From contig JAFWYN010000023.1 in NCBI GenBank assembly GCA_017522685.1, forward strand, positions 1 to 15,974: 15,974 nt of DNA, written 5' to 3'. A program made the position numbers and the translations under genes. Numbering within the stretch: position 1 is the stretch's first letter; each line of letters starts with the position of its first letter. The stretch is from Lachnospiraceae bacterium. GTDB lineage: Bacteria; Bacillota_A; Clostridia; Lachnospirales; Lachnospiraceae. This document shows, in pieces, positions 7,001 through 14,088 of this stretch. The notes under the pieces are model-generated. The model made no database searches. It saw nothing but the letters and a program-made list of their open reading frames with translations, and was not told the origin of the DNA.

Positions 7001-8059
7001 ATGGAAAAGAGATTTTTGAAACGCTTTTTTATCGGATTGGGAGCGTTTTTGGGAATGATAATATTGATTGTGGTTATCTTCGACCCCTTCTATCATTATC
7101 ATGGGCCTTTGGGCAATTTGAAGGCAGTTTTAGAAGAAAGAGATTATGAAGTGGCCGGTACTTTGGACCATTTTGATTACGAGGCTATCATATTAGGTAC
7201 CAGCATTGCAGAGAATTATAATACAAATCAATTTCTGGAAAACTTCGGAATGCAGACCATAAAGGCTATACGTGCCAGCGGTTCCAATGCAGATTTATTA
7301 TATTATTTAGATCGGGCGTATCAGAGTCAGGATGTAAAGAGAGTATTCTATTTTGTGGATTACTATTCGTTGGGTTCCCCGTTGGAAACTACTTTTGCAT
7401 CAGCGGATACGAACTATATTACAAATCGGAACCCTCTGGATGATATAGAATATGTATTGAACAAGGATGTGTTGCTGAAGAAGATTCCCATACAGTTAGC
7501 ATATTCCTATGTTCTGCCTTACGATGAAGGAGAAGCCTACAGTTGGTATGCTACCAAGGAATTTAGTAGGCAGGCAATTTTGTCCAGATACCAGCCGAGA
7601 GAAGATTTTCTGGAGATGGAATCCATAGAAAAAATGGATGAGATTTATTATCAAAATATCGAGCTTCTTTATGAAAAGATTTTAGCCCATCCGGAAACAG
7701 AGTTTGATATAGTGTTTTCGCCGGCCAGTGCATTGTGGTGGGATGATGCTTACAGAGGAGGTAAAGCGGAGCAGTACCTTTATCTTGTGTATTATATAAC
7801 CGAAAAGCTTCAGGCTTGTGAGAATGCGAAGGTCTATTTTTATCAGGCAGAGGATGTGGCATTTGAATTGGAACAATTTATGGACACGGTGCATTTTTCG
7901 GAAGCAGTGAACCGTGATATATGCGATAAGCTGGCAGAGGATACCGGCCGAATCACCATAGAAAATGCAGAAGAAAAATTACGTATGATGTATGATCGGG
8001 TAGAGGAGTTTGCAACGCAGGGGATTAAAGAATACTACCCTGATGTAACAGTAAGATAA
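7001..8059 (+). CDS. Membrane-anchored SGNH-hydrolase-like acyl transfer protein (DltD-like role)
   Basis: 352 residues. Residues 10-28 form a single N-terminal membrane segment preceded by Lys/Arg (M-E-K-R-F-L-K-R), so the rest should be outside the cell. The SGNH block I is I-I-L-G-T-S-I-A-E-N with Ser68 as nucleophile, and block V is D-T-V-H-F with Asp295 and His298. Size, topology and residues parallel DltD and the AlgX/AlgJ-type partners of MBOAT proteins, which carry the acyl group to the extracellular polymer. I do not see overall DltD identity, so this is a functional analogy. The gene lies 24 bases after the MBOAT gene, with a modest ribosome site (GAGGT). Acceptor polymer unknown. 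Confidence 0.75.
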   Translation: MEKRFLKRFFIGLGAFLGMIILIVVIFDPFYHYHGPLGNLKAVLEERDYEVAGTLDHFDYEAIILGTSIAENYNTNQFLENFGMQTIKAIRASGSNADLLYYLDRAYQSQDVKRVFYFVDYYSLGSPLETTFASADTNYITNRNPLDDIEYVLNKDVLLKKIPIQLAYSYVLPYDEGEAYSWYATKEFSRQAILSRYQPREDFLEMESIEKMDEIYYQNIELLYEKILAHPETEFDIVFSPASALWWDDAYRGGKAEQYLYLVYYITEKLQACENAKVYFYQAEDVAFELEQFMDTVHFSEAVNRDICDKLAEDTGRITIENAEEKLRMMYDRVEEFATQGIKEYYPDVTVR

Positions 8060-8096
8060 GGATTATTATTTTAGTTTCAGAAGTGTGAGGGAAATT

Positions 8097-9689
8097 ATGT
8101 TAGATACAAAAGAAGCACGATTGACGAAAAAGAGAGAGGACCGTAATTTGGGGTGGTATATAGAATGTATATCAAATTATGGTTTGAAAACAATCGGTGT
8201 GTGTATATTTTCATTATTGCTGTTTTATGCACTTAGATATACTCATTTTATGATTCCTTTGGAAGCGGAACGTTCTAATATTTTAAAAGATAATTTATGG
8301 CATAATATAATGGCTATCATCGTATTCCTTCTGATTTTGTTTCTCTTATATGTATTAGATGCTAAAATAGGTGACCGGGCAAAAAAGATTTTATCATATG
8401 TCAGTTTGAGTTGCGCAATGTTATTTATTATGACAGCCGGTTTTTGGTGGATTCATTCGGCCATAAGAATACCGGAGTCAGACCAAGCTATAGTTTACGG
8501 ATTTGCATCCTATTTTATTGATGGACAATACTCTTTTCTAAATACTGAGGGGGGATATTTTGGGACATATCCCCATCAACTTCCGTTAGTTGCTTTGATG
8601 GAAGGTTTTTTTCGTATTGTAGGCCCCTTGAATTATCAGGCTTATCAGACTCTCAATGTGTTATTTATAACAGCTACGGTTTTTCTTTTATGGATGTGTG
8701 TCCGTGAGATAACTAAATCTATGCCGGTTTCTGTTATTTGCTCTATATTGAGCGCAAATTGTTTTCCGTTATTTTTTTATTCCAGTTGGGTATATGGTGA
8801 AATTCCAAGTCTGTTTTTCACCTTTTTGGGTGCATGGATGTTAATAAAGTATGCAAATACAACGCGGATAGGTTGGTTGTTTGGTGTGGTTTTTAGTCTG
8901 GGTATGGCAGTTGCAACCAGAAAAAATGCTATTATTTTTGTGGTTGCGTTTTGCATTATCAGTATTATTTATGCTATTTGCAGAAAAAATATACCGATAT
9001 TGATAGCAGCACTCGGGGCGATTGTTTTACCTACTATGATATATTTAGGTGTATACAAAATGTACGAAGTGCGTTCCGGTTATGAACATTCATCAGGTAT
9101 GCCTGCGTCTATGTTTATAGAAATGGGGTTGCACGAGAATAACGGATGCTATGGGTGGTATGATAATTGTGTGTTGGAGTTGGCGAAAGAGGTAAATTAT
9201 GACTGGGACGAGGCAGGCAGAATTGCGCGAGAACGTATAGTAGCAGATTTGACAGTTTTCAAATCAGATTTATCTTATGCAGGTGTGTTTTTCCGGGAAA
9301 AGATACTGTCACAGTGGAATAATCCCTTATATCAAAGTCTTTTCTTTTCAGCAAACTATCGACCGGAAAATGTGCCTTCAGAAGGAACTTTGGTTTACAA
9401 GGTCTCACATGATTATTTCATGAATATATTAGAATACCAAAACTATATTCAGTTGATTGTATTTCTTGGTGTTGTTTTATATTATTTGTTCTCTATTAAA
9501 AGGAAGAACAATATATTGCAACAGTTTTTTTCTGTGGCGTTGATTGGCGGGTTTTTGTTCTGCATCTTATGGGAAGGCAAAAGCCGATATATGTTCCCTT
9601 ATTATGTATCCATGTTTCCGCTTGCTGTGATAGGTTATCACAGCTTGGCAGAAATAATAATGGCACAGAAGATAAAGAGGAAGGGATGA
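8097..9689 (+). CDS. Polytopic membrane protein, probable GT-C-type (GT39-like) glycosyltransferase
   Basis: 530 residues from ATG 8097, chosen over GTG 8085 because GAGGG lies 5-6 bases before the ATG. About a dozen hydrophobic segments. After the second or third segment an outside loop carries R-I-P-E-S-D-Q-A-I-V, with acidic residues where GT-C enzymes bind the metal or lipid-phosphate sugar. A loop with T-Y-P-H-Q-L-P-L-V follows, and the C-terminal end has W-E-G-K-S-R-Y-M-F-P-Y-Y, the common E-x-R-Y-x-x-P signature of GT39/ArnT-like proteins. Such enzymes use polyprenyl-phosphate sugars on the outer face. The gene is 37 bases after the SGNH gene with no terminator between, so it is probably part of the operon and may glycosylate the same polymer. 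The sequence looks AT-richer than the FkbH gene. Specific substrate not predictable. Confidence 0.7.
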   Translation: MLDTKEARLTKKREDRNLGWYIECISNYGLKTIGVCIFSLLLFYALRYTHFMIPLEAERSNILKDNLWHNIMAIIVFLLILFLLYVLDAKIGDRAKKILSYVSLSCAMLFIMTAGFWWIHSAIRIPESDQAIVYGFASYFIDGQYSFLNTEGGYFGTYPHQLPLVALMEGFFRIVGPLNYQAYQTLNVLFITATVFLLWMCVREITKSMPVSVICSILSANCFPLFFYSSWVYGEIPSLFFTFLGAWMLIKYANTTRIGWLFGVVFSLGMAVATRKNAIIFVVAFCIISIIYAICRKNIPILIAALGAIVLPTMIYLGVYKMYEVRSGYEHSSGMPASMFIEMGLHENNGCYGWYDNCVLELAKEVNYDWDEAGRIARERIVADLTVFKSDLSYAGVFFREKILSQWNNPLYQSLFFSANYRPENVPSEGTLVYKVSHDYFMNILEYQNYIQLIVFLGVVLYYLFSIKRKNNILQQFFSVALIGGFLFCILWEGKSRYMFPYYVSMFPLAVIGYHSLAEIIMAQKIKRKG

Positions 9690-9709
9690 ATATATTAATA
9701 AGTTTATTG

Positions 9710-9739
9710 TTGACAGATATGAAATGTCGGTGATAGAAT
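9710..9739 (+). promoter_or_regulatory. Promoter upstream of the 30-codon ORF and MetRS-like gene
   Basis: Consensus TTGACA (9710-9715), 18-base spacer, TAGAAT (9734-9739, 5 of 6). It lies in the 258-base gap after the GT-C gene. Any transcript from here meets the hairpin at 9891 before reaching the MetRS-like gene. Confidence 0.6.
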
Positions 9740-9766
9740 AACAAAAAACAAAGGAAGGATGAGCCC

Positions 9767-9859
9767 ATGAGAGAAGTATCAATCAGCATGAACAGAATGA
9801 ACCAGCAACAGCAGCTTATTGTGAAAACATACAATGGGCTTTTTGTGTTGTGTTCATAA
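9767..9859 (+). CDS. Short ORF, 30 residues, possible leader peptide
   Basis: Starts M-R-E-V-S-I-S-M-N-R-M-N, then four Gln, and ends L-F-V-L-C-S. An AAGGAAGGATGAG stretch lies just upstream and a promoter 28 bases upstream of the ATG. It has Met at positions 1, 8 and 11 and a Gln run at 13-16. It precedes a terminator-like hairpin and a MetRS-like gene, the layout of an attenuation leader, but no alternative antiterminator fold could be assigned. It may equally be a gene remnant or non-coding. I do not recognise the peptide. Confidence 0.3.
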   Translation: MREVSISMNRMNQQQQLIVKTYNGLFVLCS

Positions 9860-9890
9860 CAAGTATCTTTCCGAGATAGTTAGAATTTAG

Positions 9891-9924
9891 CGGCCGAAAG
9901 CTCAATTGAGTTTTCGGCCGTTTT
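9891..9924 (+). terminator. Strong intrinsic terminator-like hairpin just before the MetRS-like gene
   Basis: Arms 9891-9903 and 9908-9920 pair over 13 positions (CGGCCGAAA against TTTCGGCCG outside, CTC/GAG inside, one G/T), with loop AATT and TTTT directly after. It may end the acyl-transfer operon. The ribosome site of the next gene starts 11 bases later, leaving no room for a separate promoter, so it may also act as an attenuator. Confidence 0.85.
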
Positions 9925-9947
9925 GTCATTAAAGGAGGAAAATATGT

Positions 9948-11942
9948 ATGATTAGTAAACGATTAACCCCAAATGAGAGACCGGAATTTCCCAAGAGGGC
10001 AGTGATTACGGCAGGTATGCCTTACGGCAATAAGAACCTGCATTTCGGGCATGTAGGAGGAATGTTTATCCATGCAGATATTTTTGCAAGATTTTTAAGA
10101 GACCGAATCGGCAAAGAGAATGTTATCTTTGTGTCAGGTACGGATTGTTATGGTTCACCTGTCATGGAGAGCCATCGCAAGCTACAGGAAGAAGGGTATG
10201 ATGGTACACTGGAGGACTATGTACGGGGCAATCATGAGAAGCAGAAGAAAACCCTGGAAAGCTATGGGGTGAGTCTGAACTTTTTCGGTGCGTCGGCCTT
10301 GGACGAGGCAGGCGAGATTCACAGAAAGGTATCTGCTGAAGTGTTCCGCAGATTATATGAGAATGGCTACATCATTAAGTTGTCTACGCCACAGTTCTAT
10401 GATGAAGAAAAGAAAATGTTCTTAAACGGGCGACAGGTTGTAGGAAAGTGTCCCATACCCGGGTGTTGTTCCGACAAGGCATATGCGGACGAATGCGCTC
10501 TGGGACATCAGTTTTTGCCCTCTGAGCTTATCAACCCGATCAGCTGCTTGTCCGGAAAGAAGCCGATTCTTAAGGATGTGGAAAATTGGTACTTGGACCT
10601 GGAATACTGTATGGATATGGTGAAGGATTACAATGAATTCTTACGTAGAAACACTAATACCCGAAAGTATCAGCTGGAAACCGTAGGGGAGTTTTTGAAG
10701 AAGCCCTGTGTTTATGTACCCAGAAAATATATTGATGACGTGGCCGTGCTGGCTGTTAAGCTGCCGCCGCATACTCTGACAGATGAGGAAAAGAAGCCTT
10801 CCGTTGTGTTTGAGTTTGAAAGCTTAGAGCTAAGGGATAAGGCCAAAAGTGTTTTCGATGCTGAGGGGATACACTATACCTCCGGCAAGACTCTGGTGCC
10901 CTTCCGGCTGTCCGGTAATGCAGAATGGGGAGTGCCCTTCCCGGATTGTGAAGAGCTGAAAGACCTGACCTTCTGGGTATGGCCGGAATCCCTGTGGGCA
11001 CCCATTTCCTTTACCTCAACATATTTGAAGGAGAAGGGAATAGAAGGTGATTTGTCCAAGTGGTGGTATGATGAGGACGCAAAGGTTTATCAGTTTATCG
11101 GAGAAGATAATATTTATTTTTATGCCATCGCACAGACCGGATTGTTTGCCGGATTGCAGGTTCCTAAAGGGGAGGCAGCAGATATGGAAAAGGTACATTT
11201 GTCCCATATTATCGCCAACCGCCATCTGCTGTATATGGATACCAAAGCCAGCAGCAGTTCTGAGATAAAGCCGCCCAGTGCAGATGAATTGCTGGAGTAT
11301 TATACTAAGGACCAGCTGAGAATGCATTTCATGAGTCTGGGACTGTCTTCAAAAAGCGTAGGCTTTAAGCCCCAGGTGTTTATGAAAGAGGAAGACCGTG
11401 TGGGCGTGGATATGGTCCTGAAGGACGGCAATCTGATTACCAATGTATTTAATCGATTGATTCGAACCTGTTTTTATGCCATTCAGAACAATTGTGACGG
11501 CAAATTGCCAACAGGAGAAGTCTGTGAGGAAATCAAGGCCATGGCAGAAAAAGCGGTTCTGGAATATGAACGTCACATGTACAATCATGACTTCCATAGG
11601 ATATCCTATGTGCTGGATGATTTCATCCGACTGGTCAATAAGCACTGGGTCAATAACGTAAAGATAGCTGATACAAATGGTGATACGGAGCTCAGAAAAC
11701 AGCTGATTGTTGATATTTTGTATGCTTGTAAGATTATAGCGGTTCTGGTGCATCCCATTGCGCCGGAAGGTTGTGAGATGTTTAGAGAGTATCTGAATCT
11801 TGGGGAGGAAATGTGGAACTGGGATAAGATATTGGAACCTATTTCTGCCTATGTAGAGGATGTGGAGAAACATGAATTGAAGTATCTGGAACCTAGGGTG
11901 GATTTCTTTAAGAAGCATGAGAGACAGCTGGAAGAAAAGTAA
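9948..11942 (+). CDS. Divergent methionyl-tRNA synthetase-like class I aminoacyl-tRNA synthetase paralogue
   Basis: 664 residues. The Rossmann core starts V-I-T-A-G-M-P-Y-G-N-K-N-L-H-F-G-H, the MetRS-type HIGH motif (His32, His35). A MetRS-like zinc-knuckle insertion has Cys168, Cys173, Cys183 and His187 instead of two CxxC pairs. The C-terminal helical bundle starts near N-V-F-N-R-L. The KMSKS loop reads T-K-A-S-S-S-S (Lys433), so the second Lys is Ser; K-M-S-S-S variants are known in some active class I enzymes. The region where MetRS has the Pro-Trp signature for the CAU anticodon reads V-N-K-H-W-V-N-N-V-K (Trp567). It may be a second synthetase with changed tRNA recognition, or a non-canonical aminoacylating enzyme. 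The start is ATG 9948, 9 bases after AAAGGAGG; an ATG at 9944 opens only a three-codon frame. Symbol metG is withheld because of the altered motifs. Confidence 0.85.
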   Translation: MISKRLTPNERPEFPKRAVITAGMPYGNKNLHFGHVGGMFIHADIFARFLRDRIGKENVIFVSGTDCYGSPVMESHRKLQEEGYDGTLEDYVRGNHEKQKKTLESYGVSLNFFGASALDEAGEIHRKVSAEVFRRLYENGYIIKLSTPQFYDEEKKMFLNGRQVVGKCPIPGCCSDKAYADECALGHQFLPSELINPISCLSGKKPILKDVENWYLDLEYCMDMVKDYNEFLRRNTNTRKYQLETVGEFLKKPCVYVPRKYIDDVAVLAVKLPPHTLTDEEKKPSVVFEFESLELRDKAKSVFDAEGIHYTSGKTLVPFRLSGNAEWGVPFPDCEELKDLTFWVWPESLWAPISFTSTYLKEKGIEGDLSKWWYDEDAKVYQFIGEDNIYFYAIAQTGLFAGLQVPKGEAADMEKVHLSHIIANRHLLYMDTKASSSSEIKPPSADELLEYYTKDQLRMHFMSLGLSSKSVGFKPQVFMKEEDRVGVDMVLKDGNLITNVFNRLIRTCFYAIQNNCDGKLPTGEVCEEIKAMAEKAVLEYERHMYNHDFHRISYVLDDFIRLVNKHWVNNVKIADTNGDTELRKQLIVDILYACKIIAVLVHPIAPEGCEMFREYLNLGEEMWNWDKILEPISAYVEDVEKHELKYLEPRVDFFKKHERQLEEK

Positions 11943-11953
11943 TGACGGATAAG

Positions 11954-11985
11954 AATACTCCCGGTAGAAAACCGGGAGTATTTTG
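11954..11985 (+). terminator. Intrinsic terminator after the MetRS-like gene
   Basis: AATACTCCCGGT (11954-11965) pairs perfectly with ACCGGGAGTATT (11971-11982) around AGAAA, followed by TTG. It lies between convergent genes and may work in both directions, though the opposite side has no clear U-tract. Same hairpin family as at 2891. Confidence 0.85.
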
Positions 11986-11993
11986 TGATTATT

Positions 11994-13040
11994 TTACAAA
12001 CGGTGTGTGTGATTGCTGTTCAGATTCGGGGAAGCATAAAGCTTTTTGATGATCCGTTTAGTAATCGGTGTCTCGATAAAGTAGAATATCAATCCGGCAG
12101 TGATACAAACCAGCAGATTAATCCCCCATAATATAAAGGTGTTATCGATAAACTTTTCTACATACCAGGAGCCCACGGTATACCATGTCAATTGTGTAAG
12201 AAAAATATTGTAGGAAGCCTTTCCGATTATTTCTAAAGGTGCAAAATGACAATTTTGTACTTTGGTTATAAGCAGGAATATAATGGGAATAATATACAGG
12301 CAGGCAATGAGGGAGGTATTTGTCCAGTAAATAATTATCTTCGGAGAATATCCCCAATAAGTTATGGCAGCAATAAAAGTAATTCCTATTAAGGATAACA
12401 GGAAACCAATTTTGGGATTCGGCTTGGGCGATTCTGATGCCATATAGCAACCGGCTGATATAACAAATATGTATCTGAATATAAGAAGTCGATAGAGGTT
12501 GGCATCCATTCCATAAGCTCTCTGTAAAAACTCATATATTGCATTTATGGCAAAACAAATAATCAACCCTTTCCGGTTATTTTTTTTGACAATGAAATAT
12601 AGGACAGGAAATAGGAAGATGAATTGAATCAAAATCGGATAATAATAGCTTCCGGGGCCGATTCCGCCTTGAAAGAAGCAAAATATCCATTCCATACAGC
12701 TATTAATGGTGAGTTTGGTTGGTGTGGTAGCAGTATAATAAATCAACTCTATGAGGTAAGCAATTGTAAAGGGGATAGTATATCGTAGTATTTTGTTTAC
12801 TATGTTTGCAGGGCTATAAGCCGCGCTAAGACAGGTGATATTTTGCCTTCTGAAGGAAAGTGTATAAACATATCCGGATATAATCATGAATATGGGAACA
12901 GCCATATTGATTACATAAGGAAATACAAGATGGTTCCTTGCTGTTTCGGACCATGTCACATGTGTGGTAATAATGAAAATAATGCATGTACCTTTTAAGA
13001 TATTGATAAGGTTATTTTGTTTGTTGGAATTTGTAAACAT
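11994..13040 (-). CDS. Acyltransferase-3 family membrane protein
   Basis: 348 residues with about ten hydrophobic segments. The N-terminus, I-L-K-G-T-C-I-I-F-I-I-T-T-H-V-T-W, has the conserved membrane segment ending in the active-site His of the family, followed by P-I-F-M-I-I-S-G-Y. Members such as OafA and many capsule or peptidoglycan modifying proteins transfer acetyl or other acyl groups to surface sugars at the membrane. Length fits a stand-alone domain without the extra SGNH module. On the minus strand AGGAG lies about 10 bases before the ATG at 13040. It is transcribed alone and convergently to the MetRS-like gene. A role alongside the acyl-transfer operon is possible but not shown. 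Confidence 0.85.
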   Translation of the reverse strand: MFTNSNKQNNLINILKGTCIIFIITTHVTWSETARNHLVFPYVINMAVPIFMIISGYVYTLSFRRQNITCLSAAYSPANIVNKILRYTIPFTIAYLIELIYYTATTPTKLTINSCMEWIFCFFQGGIGPGSYYYPILIQFIFLFPVLYFIVKKNNRKGLIICFAINAIYEFLQRAYGMDANLYRLLIFRYIFVISAGCYMASESPKPNPKIGFLLSLIGITFIAAITYWGYSPKIIIYWTNTSLIACLYIIPIIFLLITKVQNCHFAPLEIIGKASYNIFLTQLTWYTVGSWYVEKFIDNTFILWGINLLVCITAGLIFYFIETPITKRIIKKLYASPNLNSNHTHRL

Positions 13041-13102
13041 AATCCGGACTCCTGTGTGCTAAAAGTGGTTATTTTATGTACGTGAGCTGTTGCCATATTT
13101 AC

Positions 13103-13130
13103 ATTATAACAAAATATAATATGAGTGCAA
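13103..13130 (-). promoter_or_regulatory. Promoter of the acyltransferase-3 gene
   Basis: On the minus strand TTGCAC (complement of 13125-13130), 16-base spacer, TATAAT (complement of 13103-13108) preceded by TGT (extended -10). It leaves a leader of about 55 bases before ATG 13040. Confidence 0.65.
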
Positions 13131-13173
13131 CCGGAATGGTTATATTTTCGTAATGAAAGTAGTATTATAGGAA

Positions 13174-13247
13174 AACAATTGTTACTTGAGTGACTTGGCT
13201 CCGCATTAATGATAGAATTAAGATACAAAATGTATTAAACCAAGTCA
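13174..13247 (+). promoter_or_regulatory. Promoter and candidate operators of the XRE-receiver gene
   Basis: A possible promoter is GTGACT (13190-13195), 17 bases, TAGAAT (13213-13218). Just upstream is the perfect 10-base palindrome AACAATTGTT (13174-13183). TGACTTGG (13191-13198) and its inverted copy CCAAGTCA (13240-13247) flank the -10 box. XRE regulators often bind such dyads for autoregulation; that is inference. The divergent gap (13041-13267) otherwise holds only the minus-strand promoter. Confidence 0.4.
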
Positions 13248-13267
13248 GATAAAGGCAGGTATTGCAT

Positions 13268-13930
13268 ATGGAAATAGGCGCTATCATTAAGAAACGAAGA
13301 ACAATGATGAAACTGACACAGGAGGAGTTTGCAGTCAAGTTGAATGTAACTCCTCAGGCAGTATCACGATGGGAGAATGAGATTTCCCTGCCGGATATAT
13401 CGCTGGTACCCAGAATTGCTGATATATTAAAGCTATCCTGTGATGATTTGTTAAGAGGAAAAGAGTGTCGCACTACACATTATGCTCTGGCGGGAGGGAT
13501 ATTGATAGATGCGTCGGAAGTTATGATTCAGAATGATATTGATGTGCTCTTTGGATATTGCAAGGAAGGCGAAAAGCGAGACCGTCATCTGGTATTGCAC
13601 GCGGATGATGCCGAGTTTTTGCGGAATGTGGTAAAGGATATTCTAAGCAGTCAAGGATATGAGGTGTTGCAGGCAAAGGACGACGAAGAATGTATGGATA
13701 TATTGGCGAAGAATCCGGTAGATATTCTTCTCTTAGATATCAACATGCCGGGAAATGGATTGGTAATTCTTGAAAAGGTAAAATTGACCTATCCTGAATT
13801 GTCTGTACTGATGCTTTCGGCAATGGCTGATGATGAGACTGTGAAAAAGGCACTGGAACTTGGGGCCAGTGGTTTTGTGGCAAAACCATTTGGACCGGAT
13901 GATTTAATAGAACATTTGAAGTATGTGTAA
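13268..13930 (+). CDS. XRE helix-turn-helix regulator fused to a response-regulator receiver domain
   Basis: 220 residues. An N-terminal HTH_3/XRE domain (about 1-65) has L-T-Q-E-E-F-A-V-K-L-N-V-T and Q-A-V-S-R-W-E. A short linker follows, then a C-terminal receiver domain (about 105-220). The receiver shows the acidic pair in H-A-D-D-A-E-F, the phosphoacceptor Asp157 in L-L-L-D-I-N-M-P, Ser in M-L-S-A-M and Lys206 in A-K-P-F, so it should be phosphorylatable. This order (DNA-binding first, receiver last) is the reverse of ordinary response regulators. No histidine kinase gene is next to it. I chose ATG 13268 over the TTG at 13262, because AAAGGCAGG lies about 8 bases before the ATG. Target genes unknown; the divergent acyltransferase is a candidate. 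Confidence 0.88.
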   Translation: MEIGAIIKKRRTMMKLTQEEFAVKLNVTPQAVSRWENEISLPDISLVPRIADILKLSCDDLLRGKECRTTHYALAGGILIDASEVMIQNDIDVLFGYCKEGEKRDRHLVLHADDAEFLRNVVKDILSSQGYEVLQAKDDEECMDILAKNPVDILLLDINMPGNGLVILEKVKLTYPELSVLMLSAMADDETVKKALELGASGFVAKPFGPDDLIEHLKYV

Positions 13931-13944
13931 AAGATAGCTATGGG

Positions 13945-13978
13945 ACACTCTCAGGTGGAAACTTGGGAGTGTTTTTTA
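13945..13978 (+). terminator. Intrinsic terminator after the XRE-receiver gene
   Basis: ACACTCTCAGGT (13945-13956) pairs with ACTTGGGAGTGT (13961-13972) around GGAA with two G/T pairs, followed by TTTTTATT. Nearly the same sequence recurs at 15051. Confidence 0.88.
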
Positions 13979-14016
13979 TTCTCAACCTCCGGTTTCAAAA
14001 CTTGACTCTTTATCCT

Positions 14017-14045
14017 TTGACTAGCATTTCGGCGGCAGGTATAAT
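14017..14045 (+). promoter_or_regulatory. Promoter of the second XRE regulator gene
   Basis: TTGACT (14017-14022), 17 bases, TATAAT (14040-14045). The start codon is at 14089. A small inverted repeat CATCA/TGATG (14066-14079) sits directly before the GGAGG ribosome site. Confidence 0.75.
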
Positions 14046-14088
14046 TTGTGTAGAAGCATTTGAAACATCATGTGTGATGGAGGTACAT

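Noticed and set aside
9740..9930. T-box riboswitch before the MetRS-like gene
   Set aside because: The layout suggested it, but the conserved T-box bulge (TGGNACCGCG type) is absent before the hairpin. AACAAGTATC at about 9858 alone is not enough.
11349..11918. Minus-strand open frame of 189 codons inside the MetRS-like gene
   Set aside because: Antisense shadow of a well-supported gene; no ribosome site or motif seen.
13963..14088. Longer N-terminus of the second XRE regulator from ATG 13963
   Set aside because: The extension overlaps the terminator tail and contains a good promoter at 14017-14045; ATG 14089 has GGAGG at the right distance.
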